Notes under the pieces: generated by a model | The model's input: only the letters and a program-made list of their open reading frames with translations | The model's database searches: none | What the model was told of the DNA's origin: nothing | Program-made: the position numbers and the translations under genes | Shown: positions 6,178-7,680 of the stretch, one piece after another | Layout: every line of letters starts with the position of its first letter | How positions within the stretch are numbered: the first letter of the stretch is position 1 | DNA from: Candidatus Komeilibacteria bacterium | GTDB lineage: Bacteria > Patescibacteriota > Patescibacteriia > UBA1558 > 2-01-FULL-52-15 | Direction: 5' to 3' | NCBI GenBank assembly: GCA_016204595.1 | Contig: JACQKJ010000040.1 | Location: 1-7,680 of the forward strand | DNA length: 7,680 bases

Positions 6178-7680
6178 CTACTGAAATCCTCCCGAGAAGC
6201 GGGGCAGCGATTTTGCCAGATCTGAAAGACCTGCCGGAGTGTTTGCCTGTAAGCGACCATCCGAAATGAATAGTTCCGAAGGCCCGGTCTCGGCTGGGTA
6301 TGTTCTCTCCATACTGAATTGCCGCGCCAATACCGCGCCGTACGAAGTGAGCTGCGCATCGCTGGTTCCTGTGCTAAATCGCCCGCACCCATTGCTCGAA
6401 AGACTCGAAAGCGCCGGGCACTTTGCAGGATTGCCGTCACCCAACACGATGAATGTTCCCGCCAGGTACTCCACTGACGGATCGATCGTCACGTCTCCTC
6501 GCACAATCCAGACCAGTGAAGCGATCTCGCTCAATTTCGAAAGACCAGAGTTACAACTGCTGCCATAGGTGACATCGCCGTTGATCGTGAGATCGCCGTC
6601 AATAACTATGATACCGGCGCCGTTCGTACCTGCCTGACAATTGATGGTCTGCGCGTTGATGTTGATCAAGCTGCCCGGATTTTTCCAGAAAAATACCCGC
6701 TTAGCTAATGCGTCGGAATCAGGCAATCCAGCGTCTGATGGAGAGCGATACGTAAGAACTCCGCCATATTTATTCGTTCCGTTCTGATTTGTCGGAGAAA
6801 CCTCCTTCCCCGTCACGACATCGGTCACGATGCCTTTGTAATCCAGTTTTCCCAGGGCGCTCTGATACACCTGTGACTGACCCGAGCCCTCCTTCAGATA
6901 CGGAGACGCGATCCCCCGTTGGCCGAATTTGTACAAATTCTGCGAGAACCAGTTGGTAATATCTCCGGACGCTTCGATAATATAGGCGGAATTATATTTA
7001 TTGACCGGCGGTCCGACCGGACTGTAGATATTGCCGCCGGAGAAAATATTTCCCTGGCCTTCGACGTAGGTGATATCACCGACGCGCTTGGGGCTGAATG
7101 CGACCCAGCCCAGACCTTTGAGGGATTGTGGGGAACAGGTAAGGGTCCCGCATTTAATATACCTGAGGGATTGGTCGGCTTCTTTTCTATAGGCAATGAC
7201 CGGAAATCCGTCATCCCCGATCGCGACACCCAGCCCCAAGTTAATTTGATCCGTACTCACATCGGTTTTGGAATAGCTTTGACAGTGCTCATCATTGCAA
7301 TGGACGACTTTCAAATTGCCACTTTGGTAGCCGAAGCTGATGATCGGATATCCGTTTTTGTCCACAGTCATTGCTGAGCGCAGCACAAGGCCAACGCCAA
7401 TGGTATGATCTATCTCCTTTTGACTGAAGGCCTGACACGTCAGATCCGAACAGGTGATCAGATACTCATAGTTCGTCGTCTCATAGCTTATCGTCGGTTT
7501 TTTCTGCGAATCCAGCACCAATGTGGGAAAATAAGCTATACCACTAGTAGTAAGTTGTTTTGGAGTGCCCGGAGCCACGGCAGAGCAATCCGTACCCGTG
7601 CATTTCACAACCCGTAACTCATAATAGCTAACGTCTATGGGCGCCGAATACACGACGATAGGTACATTAGCATCAAGAGC
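6178..7680 (-). CDS. Secreted/surface protein with CX4C beta repeats and a pilus-associated-type C-terminal domain (partial)
   Basis: The last 500 residues of a larger protein are visible; the frame stays open to the right edge, so the N-terminus and any signal sequence lie outside. Visible residues 1-189 hold a run of roughly 50-residue repeats. Each has a strand of the type D-x-x-G-x-P-x-I-S-Y followed by a Cys pair with four residues between (C27/C32, C77/C82, C128/C133, C177/C182), suggesting beta-propeller blades. From about 190 a different, Gly-rich beta domain begins: IIVIDGDLTINGDVTY (357-372), VWIVRGDVTIDPSVEYLAGT (390-409), AVLARQFSMERTY (449-461), LFISDGRLQANTPAGL (470-485), ending LAKSLPRFSGGFQ. 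That C-terminal pattern recurs, to my recollection, in long extracellular or PilX-like proteins of CPR bacteria. Paired cysteines suit an extracellular protein. An adhesin or minor pilus component is inferred from this and from the adjacent pil operon. I do not recognise a named family. Confidence 0.85.
   Translation of the reverse strand, partial: ALDANVPIVVYSAPIDVSYYELRVVKCTGTDCSAVAPGTPKQLTTSGIAYFPTLVLDSQKKPTISYETTNYEYLITCSDLTCQAFSQKEIDHTIGVGLVLRSAMTVDKNGYPIISFGYQSGNLKVVHCNDEHCQSYSKTDVSTDQINLGLGVAIGDDGFPVIAYRKEADQSLRYIKCGTLTCSPQSLKGLGWVAFSPKRVGDITYVEGQGNIFSGGNIYSPVGPPVNKYNSAYIIEASGDITNWFSQNLYKFGQRGIASPYLKEGSGQSQVYQSALGKLDYKGIVTDVVTGKEVSPTNQNGTNKYGGVLTYRSPSDAGLPDSDALAKRVFFWKNPGSLININAQTINCQAGTNGAGIIVIDGDLTINGDVTYGSSCNSGLSKLSEIASLVWIVRGDVTIDPSVEYLAGTFIVLGDGNPAKCPALSSLSSNGCGRFSTGTSDAQLTSYGAVLARQFSMERTYPAETGPSELFISDGRLQANTPAGLSDLAKSLPRFSGGFQ
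7114..7680 (-). repeat. Tandem ~50-residue protein repeats with CX4C pairs
   Basis: Four units are visible, with first cysteines at residues 27, 77, 128 and 177 (periods 50, 51, 49). Recurrent features are PTLVLDSQKKPTISY, SAMTVDKNGYPIISF and VAIGDDGFPVIAY, each followed about 10-12 residues later by a CX4C pair such as CSDLTC, CNDEHC and CGTLTC. The first unit is cut by the window edge, so the array is probably longer. DNA identity between units is low, so the repeats are old at the protein level rather than a recent duplication. Confidence 0.75.

Noticed and set aside
6078..6440. 120-residue minus-strand reading frame across the end of the surface protein gene and into the promoter region
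   Set aside because: It lies in another frame of the well-supported surface protein, has Arg-rich composition typical of an out-of-frame reading, and runs through the promoter.
51..7680. Alternative genetic code with UGA as Gly
   Set aside because: All genes are full length with TGA treated as stop, and glycine is encoded by GGN. The absence of TGA among six stop codons is too few to mean anything.
1..7680. CRISPR array, tRNA, rRNA or insertion sequence
   Set aside because: No direct repeats with spacers, cloverleaf-like segments, transposase motifs or terminal repeats were seen. The window is almost fully coding.

Overview
The window holds one tightly packed, entirely minus-strand gene block that encodes the inner-membrane core of a type IV pilus (T4P) machine. 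Read in the direction of transcription (right to left), it contains the C-terminal part of a large secreted or surface protein (open at the right edge), a 204-nt gap with a good promoter, then pilM, pilN, pilO, a small PilP-like membrane protein and the extension ATPase pilB. pilM to pilB are separated by 22, -17, 2 and 12 nt, so they almost certainly form one transcription unit. The left edge stops 50 nt past the pilB stop codon, and no further gene start is visible there.

Gene order, the short PilP-like protein ending in a GRTNPF motif, and the C-terminal style of the surface protein (a GDLTING / RGDVTIDPSV / ISDGRL / NTPAGL pattern) all recall Candidate Phyla Radiation bacteria (Patescibacteria). 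This is family-level recognition, not a database result. Base composition looks close to balanced. All six genes end in TAA or TAG and no in-frame TGA is needed, so the standard bacterial code fits and a Gracilibacteria-type UGA=Gly code is not supported.

PilB is the hexameric cytoplasmic motor and has every catalytic box intact. PilM is an actin-like cytoplasmic ring protein that binds the N-terminal tail of PilN. PilN and PilO are single-pass proteins with periplasm-type ferredoxin-like domains. The PilP-like protein would be their third partner. The surface protein upstream could be an exported substrate or accessory adhesin, but that is inferred only from adjacency and sequence style.

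The most unusual object is PilN. It is about 652 residues instead of the usual roughly 180-220. The extra length is a cytoplasmic Pro/Ala/Arg-rich tail of about 450 residues that carries a second copy of the PilM-binding signature (INLLP at residues 15-19, besides VNLIP at 463-467, next to the membrane). It also carries four spaced repeats of a basic plus aromatic patch. PilM itself has a Lys/Pro/Ala-rich insertion. Together these suggest a lineage-specific cytoplasmic scaffold that could recruit more than one PilM, or touch the membrane repeatedly, around the pilus motor. A further oddity is that none of the five T4P start codons has a recognisable Shine-Dalgarno sequence.
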